Under the pieces are notes generated by a model. It made no database searches, was not told the origin of the DNA, and was given only the letters and a program-made list of their open reading frames with translations. From Todiramphus chloris collaris (Eukaryota > Chordata > Aves > Coraciiformes > Alcedinidae), in the NCBI GenBank assembly GCA_025345505.1, contig JANVCC010000018.1, positions 40,225,242-40,289,241 on the forward strand: DNA of 64,000 nucleotides, read 5' to 3'. The position numbers and the translations under genes were made by a program. Positions 1 to 13,018 of this stretch are shown piece after piece. Position 1 is the first letter of the stretch, and every line of letters starts with the position of its first letter.

Positions 1-388
1 TCAGTGAATAGTAGAAAGCATGTTTTAGAACTACAGGAGGTGAACTGCCCATAAGGATTCTGGCTCATTAACAAGGATGTCTGATGAGAGATCAGAAGGT
101 AATGAATTGTCAGCACCTAACAAAACCAGAGAACAAACACAGAATAAAAAAATGAAATACACAGTTCATGGAGAGGCCTCAGGAGATCTTTTTGCACATA
201 AAGTCAGAGAAGAAAATGAGTTATTTACACACTCATTTGGGGTAACATATTTGAAATAGGAGTAAACAATTACAAAAAACCAACCCTCCAAAATGTTTAT
301 TGAAACAGTGGCAAAATAAGTATGGTCAGAATTTTCTTCTCACAAGCCTATATAGATTACACCTGCAGCAATAAAATGTTAATATACC

Positions 389-437
389 TTTTTCTTTTTT
401 TTTTTTTTTTTTTTTTTTTATTATTATTATTATTATA
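389..437. repeat. Poly-T tract followed by (TTA)n
   Basis: About 28 T residues run directly into roughly six TTA units. This is a simple low-complexity repeat. The junction of a homopolymer and a trinucleotide repeat could be an old retrotransposon tail on the minus strand, but no retrotransposon body is recognisable beside it. Confidence 0.85.
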
Positions 438-3231
438 AAATTAACTGAGAAAGCATGGGTTTCATTTAAAGTTTTACACAGTAGTGTACTGTATTTTGTT
501 TCCTATTCCATTAGATGAACACTTTTCAATTATATTATTCAGTGTATTTTACTTTTGCAGTATGTTTTTTATCAACAATTTACAAACTTTTATGTTACTT
601 TTCATTAACATTTGATTTTGTGTATTTGGAAAAGATATAGAGTGTTACATGTCTGTTGTGATTGGTACAATATTTTTCTTAACAAAGTTATTCGTTTCTA
701 CCTTACGTATTACTAGCATTCTCCAAGACAGTGGAGTAGCATGATAAGGGCAAAATATAAGACTTCTGTCTTTACTTATTGCTACTATCAATCAGTTTTG
801 TCATATCTGGAAATTTACTTCCTCTGCTTCAGGTCCCACTCCATCAGACACCAACTTTTGTAGTGTACATATAAAGTTAAGTTTCTGCTTAAGCAGAATC
901 TGTTGAATAAGACTTTAAATAACAAAATTCTAAGTTGTGACCTGCCCTAATGATGGCAAAGACTTGCAAAAGACTATTTTTCAAAAAATTAAATCTTAGA
1001 AGGCCTTTTCCAAACAGATACAAAACTGTGTCCTTAATGAATATGCATATTTCTTTTTCCCCGTTCTCTGATCTTTTCAAGTTTAAAATACTAATTTTGT
1101 AAGGCATGATTGAAACTGTATATGCTTTATTAGAAAATCCTGAAGATTATCTAAGTTTGGCACCAGAGAGAAACCTATTCGCTATTGACTTGAGCCTGGT
1201 GCCATTAAAGTCTGGCCTTATGAGAATGAATGTTTCATAAAGACAGTGCCCATAAACAGTTCTCCGAATCTGGCAGACCTTCAACTAATAGTTATGGTGC
1301 AACTCATAGTATTTTCATAGGTTGCTATTTATCTTTTGAGTGGATGAAATTACCTGTTGACTTCACAGGTCTTAAAAAAACCAAACGGTAAGTAGATAAA
1401 AGGATAATGCACTCAGATTAGACAGGAAGATAGACAGAACAACATATTGGTAGGTAGTAAATCTCTTGTTCTTCCAACTGTTTCTATACTACAACTCTTT
1501 TTCTAATAACTTTCATTTGTTTCATTTTTCTCAAGGAAGCACTGTGATAAATTTAAAACTTTTGGGAAATTATCATATACAGATTATGCTACAGCAGAGG
1601 AGGATAAATGCATGAAAATTTGAAATCATCTGAGACCTTATTTGGTTTGGTTTATGCCTTTCTAGTACAAGACATTTTAGACTATTTTAAACCCCTGCTA
1701 TTTCCAACCAGGTGCCTCCAGGCATAGGTGATCTTTCAAAAGAGCCTCTTGCTCTTTGAAGGGTTGCACAAATCAATTCTTTGCCTCTATGGTGTAAGCA
1801 CCAGACACTGTAATAGTGATATTTGGCCTCAGAGTAATTGGTGTGATTAATAAATGCTGATGGATCAGCAAACTGTTTTGCTTTGTAAAGTTCAGGATTT
1901 GGGAGATTAGATACAAACTGTTGTGTTACTATTGATGTAATCAGTCCAATAATTAAAAAAAAAATATTATGACAATTTGACAACACTTCAAAATAAATCA
2001 TGGCACCTTATTAATCCCTTGAGCTCATGCAGGATTGTTGAATTACTTATGAATGCAATAGGAATTTCATTTTGATGTTATCTAAAAGTGGAATTAAGCT
2101 CAGAAAAAGACATTCTAGAAGCCTGATTTCCGGTGGATAGTTTGGCTGGCATGCCTTACAATATACCTTCTCATAGAAAGCAGAAATATTCTAAACTTTT
2201 CCAAGTGACCAAGACATTTTCCAGGACACTCTTCAATGATAAATGGAGAATATTGGAAGAATAAGTGACTTCTAATTTTAAGAATTTCAATTAACTCCCT
2301 AGAGAAGGTAAATTGAAGATTCACTAATGCTTTATCTTGATTTTCTTCTCCTCCTTGTTTAAGTAGTAACACTGCTAAGGTTCTTTGAAAAATAGGTTAT
2401 TAAATGTGGAAAATTACTGTACATAAAGAATTAATATTCTTATTGGCATGTAAAATCTTTGTCAGGTGAGACTTACTTAGAAATACTTGAATCACTTCTC
2501 AATTTCTTTTCTTTCCCAAGCATGCATCCAGAATGGCTATGAAATTGGGAAACTGCAACCTTTTCTGTAAGAGAAGATTTTTAGTAATGTATTAATGGCA
2601 AAGACATGGGATTCATGCTGCATTTTTTATCCCCACGTGACAGAGGTAGTTATGAAAAGGACCTTCAAGGGACTTCCTCATGTTTCAGGGAAGTTCTAAC
2701 GACTGCTGGTGTTTGATGAGATCAAGTTACAGCTGTCTGTTTGCAAACTTACACAGGCTCTAGTTTTTATCTCTTTTTGATTGGAAGTGCCATTTATTCT
2801 CAGGCTCCTCTTGTAGTAGTATTAGGCAGATATTTCATATAATAGCTGTAGAAGTTTAATTTTCTCCTCCATCCCTTTCATCCAAATATAAGGGTTTTTT
2901 ACTGGCCTGTATTGTACCTTATAGCTACTGGTTAGGATTGTTCCAAAATAATATATGTTGTTTATTTATAGCTTATATGAAAACAGGCATCCCAATGTAT
3001 ATATTTTCTTACAAAAGATAGATCAGTCTTCTGTAGAAATACAACTAAGCTAATCTAATTTTCAAAGTAGTAATTTGACATAAAGGACCAAATTTACACT
3101 CAAAGTGAGTGGTGCAGTTATTTCTAACAACTGGAAATCTGGGATGCTTTGTTAACTATGCAGCCTGTTAAATGCTGTTTGTTGTACCTCATATCTTCAA
3201 TACAAAAATGTTAAAAGTATCCTTAATAATA

Positions 3232-3299
3232 TTCCTTCCTTCCTTCCTTCCTTCCTTCCTTCCTTCCTTCCTTCCNNNNNNNNNNCCCCCCCCCCCCCC
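3232..3299. repeat. (TTCC)n microsatellite, 10-N gap, then C14
   Basis: Eleven TTCC units (3232-3275) run into ten N (3276-3285), then fourteen C (3286-3299), then CCCTTT-type degenerate repeats to about 3330. The gap length is a placeholder, so the true repeat length is unknown. The run of G on the opposite strand may have contributed to the failed assembly. Confidence 0.95.
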
Positions 3300-4270
3300 T
3301 TTCCTCCCTTTCCTCCCTTTCCTCACTTTCCTTTTCATTACTAGAAAATTTTCCACTATTCATATACAGTTAACACTTAAAAAGGTGACCATCATGAACA
3401 TTCATCTTTAGGTCTACCTGGGCAAAAAAATCCAAAATAAATACAATATGGATTCAATTATATGAACAGTTACATGAATGTCATTCTGAGTTTCAAGATG
3501 TTTGCAAAAAAGGTGTCACTATTACATGCACACAAACTCAAGTCTGAAATATTGTAGTTATTTGTGGGTGGAGGCTTTTTTTGGGTTTGTTTGTTAGGGT
3601 GGGGTGGTTTTTTCGTTGTTGGTTGTTGTCGTTGTTGAAGGTTTTGTGTGGTTTATTTTAACTGTTGCTGAAACTATTCTCCAATGTTGACTCAATTCCA
3701 GGAACCACTTCCTTGAAAGTATATTTTCCAGCAGATAGATGAGCTTTCTTCTCAGACTGTTATTGTTTAGGAGAATTACTAGATAGCTTTCACTTTTAAG
3801 AATGTGATCTCTTGAGATTACCTCCTATTCCTCTAATATTTCATAGCTATTTTAACAATGGAAGCCGAATCTCTTTGAACAGTCTCTTTTCCCCCAGGTT
3901 CCTTTGAAACTTCACATTTTTATTGCTTGTTCAGCCTTTAATGCAAGTTACTCATGATCAGATTATGAACCTGGGTCTTTTAACATATTTTAAATTTTCC
4001 CAGGAGACCTTTTTCTTGCTGCCCTCAGGGGAATACAAATGACAGCTTCTGTCTAACTGCAGTCTCCCTGACAGTGGCTCACTAGATCAATGGTATGACT
4101 AACAGGCAAACTGCTTTCAATGGTAAGGTAATCCTCAAACTGGATAAAGTTCATTGTACTCCCTGCATTGCAGTATGATAGTGCCTGTCTGCCCTGTCTA
4201 CACTGTGGTAAAATAAAATCAAGTTGTGCAGCCAGCAGTAGTATGTTTAACACTGCAAGTTCCGTTAGTT

Positions 4271-5492
4271 CATAGAATCAGAGAATCATATAATAGTTTT
4301 GGTTGGAACAGACCTTCAAGATCATCAAGTCCAAGCATTTAGTCAGCATTGCCAAGTCCAAAATTAAACTGTATCACTAAGCAACACATCTATATATCTT
4401 TAAATACCTCCAGGGATGGTGACTTCCCCACAGAATCACAGAATTTCCTAGATTGGAAAAGAGTTTTGAGATCATCTAGTCCAATCATTAACCTAACACT
4501 GAGAAGACCTTGACCACTTCCCTGGGCATCCCATTCCATTGCTTTTCAATCCTTTTCGTGAAGAATTTTTTTCCTAATATATTATCTAAACTTCATCTGG
4601 CACAACATGAGACCATTTCCTCTTGTCTTATCTCTTGCTATATGGAATAACAGACAGACTCCCACCTCACTACAACCTCCTTTCAGGTAGTTGTAGCAAG
4701 TGATAAGGTCTCCCCTCAGCTTCCTTTTTCCAGGATAAACGACCCCAGCTCCCTCAGTGGCTGCTCCTAAGACTTGTGCTCTAGACCCTTCACCAGTTTA
4801 GTTACCCTTCTTTGGACATGCTCCAGCACCTCATTGTCTTTCTTGAGGTGAGAGGCCTGAAACTGAACACTGTATTTGAGATGTGTCCTCAGCAGTACAG
4901 GGTGAGTACAGGGACATAATCACTTCCCTAGTCCTGCTGGCCACACTCTTCAGTCAGTCTTCTTGGCCACCTAAGTGCACTTCTGGCTCGTGTTCAGGTG
5001 GCTGTTGACCAGCAGCTCCAGGTCTTTCTCTGCCACGTAGCTTTCCAGACACTCTTCCCCAAGCCTGTAGTGTTGTACGGGATTGTGAGCCAAGTGTAGG
5101 ATCCAGCACTTGGCTTTGTTGAACCTCATCCCATTAACCTTGTCTCACTGATGCAGCCTGTCCAGATCTCTCTCTGTAGAGCCTTCCTGCCATCAGATTG
5201 ACACTCTAGCTTAACTTGGTGTTATCTGCAAATTTACTGAGAGTGCACTCAATCCCCTCATCCAGATCACTTTTAAAGATATTAAAGAGAACGTCCCAAT
5301 ACTGAACCCTGGAGAACACCACCAGTGACCAGCCACCAATTGGATTTAAATGCATTCACCACCACTCTCTTGGCCATACAGCAAAACATTCTCCCATCCA
5401 AGCCATGAGCAGCTAGTTTCTCCAGTTAAATGCTGTGGGAAACAGTGTCAAAAACTTTACTCAAGTCCAAGGAAACAACATTCACAGACATC
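4271..5492 (-). mobile_element. CR1 LINE, 5'-truncated, split by a second CR1 tail
   Basis: The minus strand ends at 4271 with the CR1 tail motif (seen on plus as CATAGAATCAGAGAATCAT), preceded by the diagnostic 3' block about gene-like 'aagatcatcaagtccaa'. Homology then runs through the ORF2 C-terminal and reverse-transcriptase region to about 5492, where it stops (5' truncation, usual for CR1). Sequence is interrupted at 4432-4513 by another CR1 tail. Frames are broken by many indels and stops and no long ORF survives, so this is an old copy. Boundaries at the 5' side are good to about 10-20 bases. Confidence 0.92.
4432..4513 (-). mobile_element. 82-bp CR1 3' tail inserted in the CR1 at 4271-5492
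   Basis: A second CR1 3' terminus (AGAATCACAGAATTTC on plus) begins inside the host CR1. After about 80 bases the host sequence resumes at its proper place. The host tetramer CCAC stands on both sides (4428-4431 and 4514-4517), which fits a 4-bp target duplication or junction microhomology. The order of events follows: this short CR1 is younger than its host. Confidence 0.75.
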
Positions 5493-7212
5493 TTAGTTAA
5501 TAACTACTAATCTTGTTTTATTTTGTTTTGTTTTCCATTCCTCTGAAATGCAGTCAAGATTACTGCTTACAGTTTCAAGCACTCAGGTAGCCTCATCAGT
5601 TATGGAAATTAGATTTGAGGGTGATTGGTTTTTTTCCATATGTTTCCAGATGAGACAGATCAGAATTATTTTCTTAGCATAATATTTAGCAGGGGAGCAG
5701 TTGTATTCATCTGCAAAGAATTCATCTGTCCAAGTTCTTGTTTCCCCAGTTAGATGGGCTGTTCTGCACACTGAATAAAGGAGGGTTCCATCACAGGTTC
5801 CAGGCTGCTTGGCTCTGAAACTGAAAGGTAAATTCACTTGATGGAGAAAGAAGAAGCAAAAATAAAAGATTTGCAAATGTACCATAACTAACACAAAATT
5901 TTGATGCTGAAGGGCATCAGAATAGTGCATTACAAAGCAAAAATACTGAATTATTTTTGAAACCTGGGGGCAAAAATGCCTAATCATCTGCACAGCTATA
6001 CCATCCACAGACTCCTGAGGCAGGTAGCAAGGACAGTTCATATCTCTTGGAGATAGTATTTCAGACTCTCTGCAGACTCAGTCTAGAATCAGACTACTTT
6101 AAAGTTCACAGGTGTGAAGTTATCAGTGATGCCAGGAAACCAAGTGACTTATTCTTACTTTGAAGCTTTGGAATGACTTCAAGTGAATGCTGAGATTGCA
6201 CATCACAGAAGCAAATGTATTCTGAGGCAGTTTTGATGACTACCAAATTAGAGAGCCCAGGAGCAAAACATTGCCACTTCCTCATCTTTTCTTCTTTTTT
6301 TTTTTTTTTTTTTTCTCTCTGGTTAGTTGAGTTTGTTTGTTTGTTTTTAATTTGGTTTTGTTTGATTGGTTTATTTTTTTTAATTTGCTTGCTTCCTTGT
6401 GGAAATAGGAATATTAGTTCCAAGTTGGGAGATAGAAAGACATGAAGAATAAAAGGTAATGAAGTAAAAAATAAATGACTAAAAATAAGTGCATAAATAA
6501 CCTCTCTAAATCCAGAAAGTAATTCTCCTGTGTGACACTATTTTTGCAAAACATTGTGTTTTTGAAGAAATGAATGAATGTATGTATTCTTATTTCTCAG
6601 TCAATCCCTTTTAACTTCTATTTCTTTTCTCTCATATATTTTATATTTGTAACTTGTGGGAGGGGAGGAGAGGGAAGGTAGTCATCCTATGCACAGTTCT
6701 TCATCTTTACCTTTCTTAAAGCAGAAAAGACAGAGCAACAACCTTTTGAACCAGTATGATGTATTACTTTATTTGTTTTCTCTTCCTTTTTTCCAAACAG
6801 CTGCATTAGGAACAGGTTTGTTTCAGAGTCCATATAGTCATATACCATCATTGTAAGCACTCAAAGGGCACTGAACTACATCTTGGCTCCAGAGCACGTG
6901 GGACTTCTCCCATTAAATTTAGAAATGATTTCTATTTAGAAGTTTCCCCAGCCTATGGTAACTGGAGCTGCTGCATGAACTGTAGAAAGCATCTACTTGT
7001 GTTCTCAAAAATGTAGCCAAATTATGCTGAGCTATTTTTCAATTCTGTTCTCCCCATATTTAGAGAGTATTGCAAAGGTGATGCAGTAAAGAACTGTTTC
7101 TTTCTTTTCTTGGTAATTCTCTAGCAACAGTATGTGGGGCCATACTAAGAAATCCAAAGTTGGCTTGGAGGTAATTCCAGGTGCCTCAAAAGGATCCTCT
7201 TTCCTTGCATTT
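5493..7212. other. Unique sequence with low-complexity tracts
   Basis: Contains a T tract (6295-6315) and TTTG-rich sequence to about 6385. A 152-codon open frame lies on the minus strand at 5583-6041; it is discussed among the findings because part of it follows a plausible splice acceptor, but I could not assign it to a family. Confidence 0.5.
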
Positions 7213-8300
7213 CATAGAATCATAGAATCATTATGGTTGGAAAGGACCTCCAGGGTCATCAAGTCCAACCTTTGCCCTAGCATTTCTCTAACCACTACAC
7301 CATATCCTCAAGCTCCACATCTAATCGTTCTTTAAACACCTCCAGGGACGGTGACTCCACCACCTCCCTGGGCAGCCTGTTCCAGTGCCTAACCACCCTC
7401 TCAGTGAAGAACTTCCTCCTAATATCTAATCTAAACTTCCCCTGACGCAACTTTAGTCCATTCCCCCTCGTCCTATCATTACTAATTTGAGAGAAGAGAC
7501 CAACACCGGCCTCTCTACAACCTCCTTTTAGGTAGTTGTAGAGGGCAATAAGGTCTCCTCTTAGCCTCCTCTTCTCCAGACTAAACAAACCCAGTTCCCT
7601 CAGCCACTCCTCATAGGGCATGCTTTCCAGCCCTTTCACCAGCTTTGTTGCCCTCCTCTGCACTCGCTCCAGCACCTCGATGTCCCTCCTGTACTGTGGT
7701 GACCAGAACTGGACACAGTACTCAAGGTGTGGTCTCACAAGTGCCGAGTATAGGGGTACGATCACCTCCCTACTCCTACTGGTCACACCGTTTCTGATCC
7801 AGGCCACGATGCCATTGGCCTTCTTGGCCACCTGGGCACACTGCTGGCTCATGTTCAGATGGCTATTGACCAACACCCCCAGGGCCTTTTCCGCCAGGCA
7901 GCTCTCCAGCCACTCCTCCCCAAGCTTGTAGAGTTGCTGGGGATTGTTGTGACCGAAGTGCATGACCTGGCACTTGGCTTTGTTAAACTCCATACAATTG
8001 AGCTCAGCCCATCTCTCCAGCCTGTCCAGATCCCGCTGCAGAGCCTTCCTACCCTCAAGCAGATCGACATTTGTGCTTAATTTTGTGTCATCTGCAAATT
8101 TACTGAGGGTACATTCAATTCCCACATCCAGGTCATTGATGAAAATATTAAACAAGACAGGTCCCAAAACTGAGCCCTGAGGGAAACCGCTTGTGACTGG
8201 TCGCCAACTGGATTTTACTCCGTTCACCACCACCCTCTGGGCTCGGCCATCCAGCCAGTTTCTAACCCAGCGAAGAGTCCTCCTGTCTATGCCATGACAG
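7213..8300 (-). mobile_element. CR1 LINE, 5'-truncated, relatively young
   Basis: The tail CATAGAATCATAGAATCATTATGG (plus view) starts at 7213 and is followed by the GGTTGG/TCAAGTCCAACC 3' block. Homology runs to about 8300, where CR1 sequence gives way to unrelated DNA. The ORF2 frame is unbroken along the whole piece, making it one of the best preserved copies here. No clear target-site duplication was seen, as is usual for CR1. Confidence 0.95.
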
Positions 8301-8306
8301 GATTTG
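7295..8306 (-). pseudogene. CR1 ORF2 C-terminal fragment (reverse transcriptase)
   Basis: An open frame of about 335 CR1-derived codons ends at its natural stop (7295-7297). It covers the late reverse-transcriptase palm and the long C-terminal region. Visible motifs are [11 protein letters not shown], the block before the catalytic site with Val replaced by Phe, and FADDTKL, which holds the catalytic Asp pair. The first 20 codons of the larger open frame (to 8365) come from flanking DNA. The endonuclease and the N-terminal RT motifs are absent, so the fragment cannot be autonomous. The lack of stops and indels suggests recent insertion. It is a retrotransposon fragment, not a host gene. Confidence 0.9.
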
Positions 8307-10133
8307 CATATTTCTACCCTGATACATGTCTGAAAGAGTAGATATATCAGAATCACCATAGACATCCCAAGCCACTGTCTTGTTTGCTATTCTGTAGACT
8401 TTCCTTACTGTGCTAGTCCTTAGAGAAAGTCCTCCCTTTGACAAATCCTCATTTAATTGATCCACATAGTCAAATACATGTCATATTTATTTTATTCCAC
8501 TGTACAAGACCCATTTGCCACCTTTATCTAGAGTTGTCAATAAGATGGCTTTCAGGCACACTTTACTGTGCATCTCTGCATATTCTTCACTATAGGCCAA
8601 CTTGAGTTTGTATCCTGACTGTCTCTGCATGAAAGCTTTAGTCCAAGCTTCAATTAACTAAAAATAATTAAACTATTTCAAATGTAATTCAAGAAAATTT
8701 TCCACATTATCTGTTCCTCTGCATAAAAGGAATTAATAGCTATTGCTTCTACAATAGAATTTCAAATGGTAACTTTTGGGAGTTTTAAAAGTAGGTATTG
8801 ATGGATAAAAATCTAAACACAATAGCTTAAAGCTACAAGCACCACTTCCATAGTCAAGCCCAAGAAAGCCCCTCTACTTTTATTTTATATTTACAAATTT
8901 GTTATGGACTATGTAACACTGAATATAAAAAATATCTCCGTTTCAAAAAAATGGGGTTTTGGACCTGAGTGCTTGTCCATTAATGACAATGTGCTGGTAG
9001 TAAGAACAAACAGTGAGAAAAGCAATGTTAAGGCCTCTTGTGAAATGAAGCTTCATAGCTTCACTAAGTTTGATAGACAGGTAAACATTATATTCTTAAG
9101 TGAAAGGACATACCATAGAGAGATTAGCTGAGATGTTTTTCACATAGGTTACCATTTTCACACAGTATGTATCTGTGAATTTTGAGTAAATATATAAACA
9201 TTTAATCAACTTAATATTCTGTTGCTCTCTAATACGTATGCATATCTTAGTCTTTCTGCACTGAAGAGTTTGGGCTGGAATTCATCAAGACAGTGAAAAG
9301 GCTGTAAGGAGTTACACGGAATCAAAGACTCTGAAATATGACATTAACAGCATTGTAAATCTGACATGAACAATTTATCAATTTAGCAATGACTTCAGAG
9401 GAAAACTTTGCTAAAATGCATTCCTCTGGGTGTTATCTAACTAGAAAATAATCCTTTAGGTCTCTGCAAAATGTAACCCACCTTACTTGCTTTAGATTAC
9501 ATAGAAGATACTGGAATCATTTTTAAACCAGTCAACTGAGAGGGAATTGTGTGACACTTAATTATTTCTTATCCTTACAGACTGGAGAAACATGAGGGAA
9601 AGAACTAATGGGTTTTGTTAGGTTCAAGTTCACTTCTGCTTAGGTTTCAAGAAGCAGCCAGTGCATCTTGGAGGTTTCTTTTTGTTTTTCTGTCTTCTAC
9701 CTGTATCCTTTTTTTTTTTGCTTTTTTTTTTTTTTTAAGAACAGAATAAATATCAGCTTTGGACTTCACCTCAGGGAGCTTAGGTGACCATTTAGTAAAG
9801 CTTTTTCTAAGAGGCTTAAAGATGTATTTCCAAGACAGAGTTTAGGAATTAGAAGAAAAATTGTTCTCTGGTATACATTGGTTTTTGAACAACATTCTGC
9901 ACATGAAGACTGCCATGTACAAATAGATGGAATTTTGTTCTTCTCACCAATACTATCAAAACTACAATACAAAATGTATAGATAAGTACAATTACTGGTT
10001 AAGTCCAGAAGAAAACCTTACTTACTGACTGAGCTTTCATCAGGCTTCTGGTATGTGCTAAGGACATTCAGAAGCTTAAATCATAGTAGAATAAAACTCC
10101 AATATACAGCAAGATCCAGGTTTGGCAATATTC

Positions 10134-10198
10134 CCTCTTCTAGTGGGATGTGAGGCTAGATGACCTCTTCCAACCACTGTTCCTATGATTTTGTGATT
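10134..10198 (+). mobile_element. CR1 3' terminal fragment
   Basis: About 65 bases match the CR1 3' end: GTGGGATG, then the block that ends CCTCTTCCAACCA, then CTATGATTTTGTGATTG as the degenerate octamer tail. There is no ORF2 sequence upstream. This is an extreme 5' truncation or the remains of an old copy. Confidence 0.75.
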
Positions 10199-12959
10199 GA
10201 CTTTGTGTTGAGATTATTCTATCTTTGTATTTTTGACAGGTTTCTAGAACAATGTTAGTTATTTATTACATACTATAAAGCCCTGACCTGGAAACAGTGT
10301 CACCAAGTTTCAGCATCTTAAAAATTACCTGGTTTGCCTATATAAAAAGACATCATGGCATTTTTGGGAGTTATGCCTCCTTTGAAAGTCCAAATTGTTT
10401 GGTTTTGAGTGATTGTGGTAGTTTAAAAGGCAGTATGGTCTTCCCTTTTAAGTAATTTTATGTAGCTTTGTTTTTTACAGAAAGTTGATATATTTACTTT
10501 CTAGGATTTGTTGAGAAACAGGCAGGAAAGAAAGGATAGATAAATATTTACACTTGTGAATTATGAGCACAGTTGAATAATTTTCCCATGTAAAGAAGAT
10601 CCTTACATTTTGGGAAAATTTTGAGTGTATTTTCTTATGCTTTTGCTAAAGACTATTGTATCTGATTCACACACACTGGTTTTGTAGTAAGATTTTGATC
10701 ACATCAAATCCAAGAACAGTAATAACATTTTAATAGATTTCTATGTTTCTATTTTTAAAAATAATATACTACTTAGGTAAGCAAAAGCAGTCATCCAAAT
10801 AGTATATTAAAACCACATCTATGCATATATAGTCTTCCATGTTGCTTCATAAGTATTCTTTAAGGAAGAAATATGTAAAATCTAAGGAAATCAGTGGGAT
10901 TCCTTCATATATTGGCGTTTTTTTAGGAAAGAGACAGATGTATGGCCATCTAACATAGGCAGTTTCTATTGCCCAATCTATCCCAATCCAGACAAGAAAT
11001 GCAGAGTCCCCCTGAGTACTAATTAGGTCTATCTAAGTCATGATTAAAAGGTCTGCAAAGTAAAGTATAGCAAGCCCCTCTCCTTACTCCATGCTGTGCC
11101 CTCTCTATCCCCATATATTTTACACTGGTGTTTTTCCATCTGCCACAACCTGTGTAACAAAATCTTCCTTCTCTATGCCTGATCCTGAGCCATTACAAGA
11201 AAATTTCATTTCTTAAAGGAAGGATTTTACAAGAAGAAGTCAAATGGAGAATTACTATTTTTATAAGGGAAAGGCATCAGTATGTAGACACTAAGAATAG
11301 GACTACACAGATTTAGACATATATGAGAGGAATTATTTTACAAGAAATCTTGGGTATCAATTCCTGTCTTTTTTAAATAATTGGCAAAAAAGTCTTTCTG
11401 ATTATGCTAGAAGTGGCATCAGGCCATTAAATATGCTGTTACTCTTAATTCCTCTTAAGACTTGTAAATCCTATCTTAGGAACTCAGATCTTGTTAGACT
11501 ATCTCAGGAATGAGAAGTGTATATTTTCATAGGGGTTAAATGTATATTTCACTGATTTAAAATATGTTTTGCAAAGCTGTCCTTGTGACTTATAGACTGA
11601 TACATTTATATTCACTTTCCATTCTCAAATTCTTTTTAGATAGCTATAGAAAAAAACCCAAATCAATCTGTCTATGCTGCCTCAGCATATTTAGACATAA
11701 TTTAGACATAATTTTACTATTGTCACATCCTCAAACTTTACTGAGAGGGTTATGAAATAATCACTTTATTTAAAGACTCAAAACTTGACATTAAAATATG
11801 GAATGACTGAAAATACCTAGGACATAAAATACACCACCATAGCAGGAAAGAAAAAAAGAAAACCAACTCTACACTTGTCTGAAGACTTCTTCTTGCATAC
11901 TTCTTTTTTTATACAAAGGAACCAATATTCACCTTTTTTCCTTTCAAGCTCGATTTCAAACCTCCTTAACAAGATCTACTGATCTTTATACCACTTTGAT
12001 AATGCAAAGTAAATTAAAAAAAAAAAAAATAATAATGTTAAGTCAAGTCCGCTGTCTTTGTTCGATGTATTGGGCAACACTGATTACACACAACAAATTA
12101 CATTCATGAATTAAAAGTAATTACTCTGCTTATCTACTTTTTCTTAAAATAAAATCTAAGATAATTAACTTATTAGCCATTCAATTGCTTTAAAAGAAAT
12201 GTGATCTTTTCTAAAGTTTGACAGTGAACATGTGCTTCTCCACAAATAACCCCTGGAAACTGAAAGAAATACCACACTTGGGAGCTTGATGTAGATACCA
12301 ACATGTTTCAAGGAAAATTAAAATCATCCAATAGAAAAACAAAGCTAATAACATGTTTTCACAAGGCCCCAGTCTTTTTCATACTTCTGCAGATGGAGCA
12401 CCTACTGCAGCAGTAATAAATATAGCAACCTTTTAGCTACATCCCTGTCTACTACCGTTCACACTCTGTGCCTTTTCCAACTCTGATATGCAGTCTCACC
12501 TTTTTCCTTTATTCCCAATTCCCCTTTGTTGTATTGATAACAGTGGAAAAGTTCTCTTCAACTTGTGAGATAATCAGCAATTATAAAAATATCCCTCTCT
12601 CTGCTGTTAAGCTAAAGGGTAAAGGACTATGGCCACAGCACCTCAGTCCACAGTTCAGAGTTTTGAGCTGCAGTCACTACTGTGAGTTTCAACTTGTGCA
12701 AAATACTTAATTATTTCACACCTCGCCAAACCAGTGACTGAAAATTTTCAAAAGCTTTAGAGTGATTTTGGTGGAGGGAGCAACATACATTGGAATGAGA
12801 ATATGCCTTACCTACCTTAGAAACTTCCTCATTAGGAAGGATTCCTAATGGGATAAAATATGACACGTCACTTTCTGCTTCTGCCTCCTCTGGGGTCCAT
12901 CAAACCAAACTAGAATCTTAAATCTAATAAATGGAGTTTTGTTTCCTCTCTGCAGAACT

Positions 12960-13018
12960 CTGTCATTCCTTTTTCTTTTTTTTTCACCTTTTTCTTTTTT
13001 TTTTTTTTTTCTTTTTTC
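12960..13018. repeat. Pyrimidine-rich low-complexity tract
   Basis: Almost pure C/T on the plus strand, with long T runs. It creates overlapping open frames on both strands (Phe-rich on plus, Lys-rich on minus) that have no coding meaning. Confidence 0.9.

Larger units (their letters stand above)
1..4270. other. Unique AT-rich sequence, no gene recognised
   Basis: No transposon or exon that I recognise. Open frames here are short and do not look coding. It holds a T tract followed by a TTA repeat (about 389-437), a TTCC microsatellite with an assembly gap (3232-3299) and G/T-rich stretches near 3560-3640. It is probably intergenic or intronic. Confidence 0.6.

Noticed and set aside
3172-3411. 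79-codon open frame
   Set aside because: It is produced by the TTCC microsatellite and runs through the N gap; the Ser/Phe/Leu/Pro-rich product is an artefact.
7620-8180. Plus-strand frames of about 70-100 codons
   Set aside because: They are antisense to the CR1 ORF2 frame on minus.
7205-8310. Possible target duplication around the CR1 (TTGCAT-like on both sides)
   Set aside because: The match is short and offset from the boundaries, and CR1 elements usually lack target duplications.
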